Source of the DNA: Zygnema cylindricum
Lineage: Eukaryota; Streptophyta; Zygnematophyceae; Zygnematales; Zygnemataceae
Assembly (NCBI GenBank): GCA_037447655.1
Contig: JBBHKE010001436.1
Location: forward strand, 42,359-81,763
Length of the DNA stretch: 39,405 bases
Direction: 5' to 3'
The notes under the pieces are model-generated. The model was not told where the DNA came from, did not search any database, and saw only the letters and a program-made list of their open reading frames with translations. This document shows, piece after piece, positions 39,141-39,405 of the stretch. Made by a program: the position numbers and the translations under genes. How positions within the stretch are numbered: the first letter of the stretch is position 1; each line of letters opens with the position of its first letter.

Positions 39141-39405
39141 CTTACGACAAAAAATTTTAATATTCGACAGAACTTTGTGCAATGTACGGATGAAAAAAAA
39201 AAAAAAAATGCCAAGCGATTCGCAGTACAATTGTGAGGCACTACTTTAAGATCAATAGGAAAAATAAAAAAGGTCAATTTTTTTGTTTGAAAAAAAAATA
39301 GTTTTACATTAAAGCTGTCGGTCAGGAAGACGGGCAGCGTAAAAAATAGTTTTAACATATAAATAACAATAATAAATAAGTGCTTTAAGAAAAAGGGAGG
39401 GAGGG

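Overview
The window looks like nuclear DNA of a streptophyte, most likely a non-flowering one such as a charophyte alga; the group is an inference. Three things point there. There is a multi-exon NRAMP metal transporter whose sequence resembles the plant type. There is a receptor-like gene whose leucine-rich repeats sit on single 72-nt phase-2 exons, as in land-plant LRR genes. The surroundings are plant-like Ty1/copia and Ty3/gypsy elements in AT-rich, microsatellite-rich non-coding DNA. Nothing looks bacterial or viral.

Positions 1-18,240 are a nest of retrotransposons, all with broken genes. A minus-strand copia integrase fragment (17,632-18,239) was split by a minus-strand gypsy element. 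That gypsy element has its LTR at 17,630-17,335 and 9,537-9,271, primer site at 9,270, gag at 9,260-8,745 and gag/pol at 2,283-264. It was hit by plus-strand copia element A (2,284-8,744, two 1,057-bp LTRs) inside gag. It was also hit by plus-strand copia element B (9,538-17,334, target duplication AAACT) inside its LTR, and by a reverse copia LTR (1-263) inside RNase H. Copia B itself carries a 1,477-bp unidentified insertion (13,686-15,162).

Positions 18,262-22,000 hold a tRNA-like sequence and then part of a plus-strand gene: LRR exons (18,478-18,549 and 19,666-19,737), an LRR-cap plus EGF-like exon (20,955-21,253) and a proline-rich exon from 21,832. No transmembrane or kinase exon was found. 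Positions 23,590-24,978 are the C-terminal part of a non-LTR retrotransposon polyprotein with a CCHC and restriction-like endonuclease region.

Positions 28,820-37,867 carry twelve exons of the NRAMP transporter on the minus strand. All splice sites are GT-AG and all phases agree. They encode 536 residues from just before TM1 to the stop; the first exon was not found. The introns hold CT/GA tracts, a pentamer repeat, AT arrays, a TA-flanked MITE and a dispersed repeat.

Two observations stand out. First, introns of both host genes contain partial copies of exon edges, each with its own splice site, placed next to the parent exon. For NRAMP the affected exons are 1, 3, 4, 6 and 10; for the LRR gene they are the first LRR exon and the EGF exon. 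Second, in both copia elements the gag start codon lies inside the LTR, and the LTR ends just before a shared gag motif.
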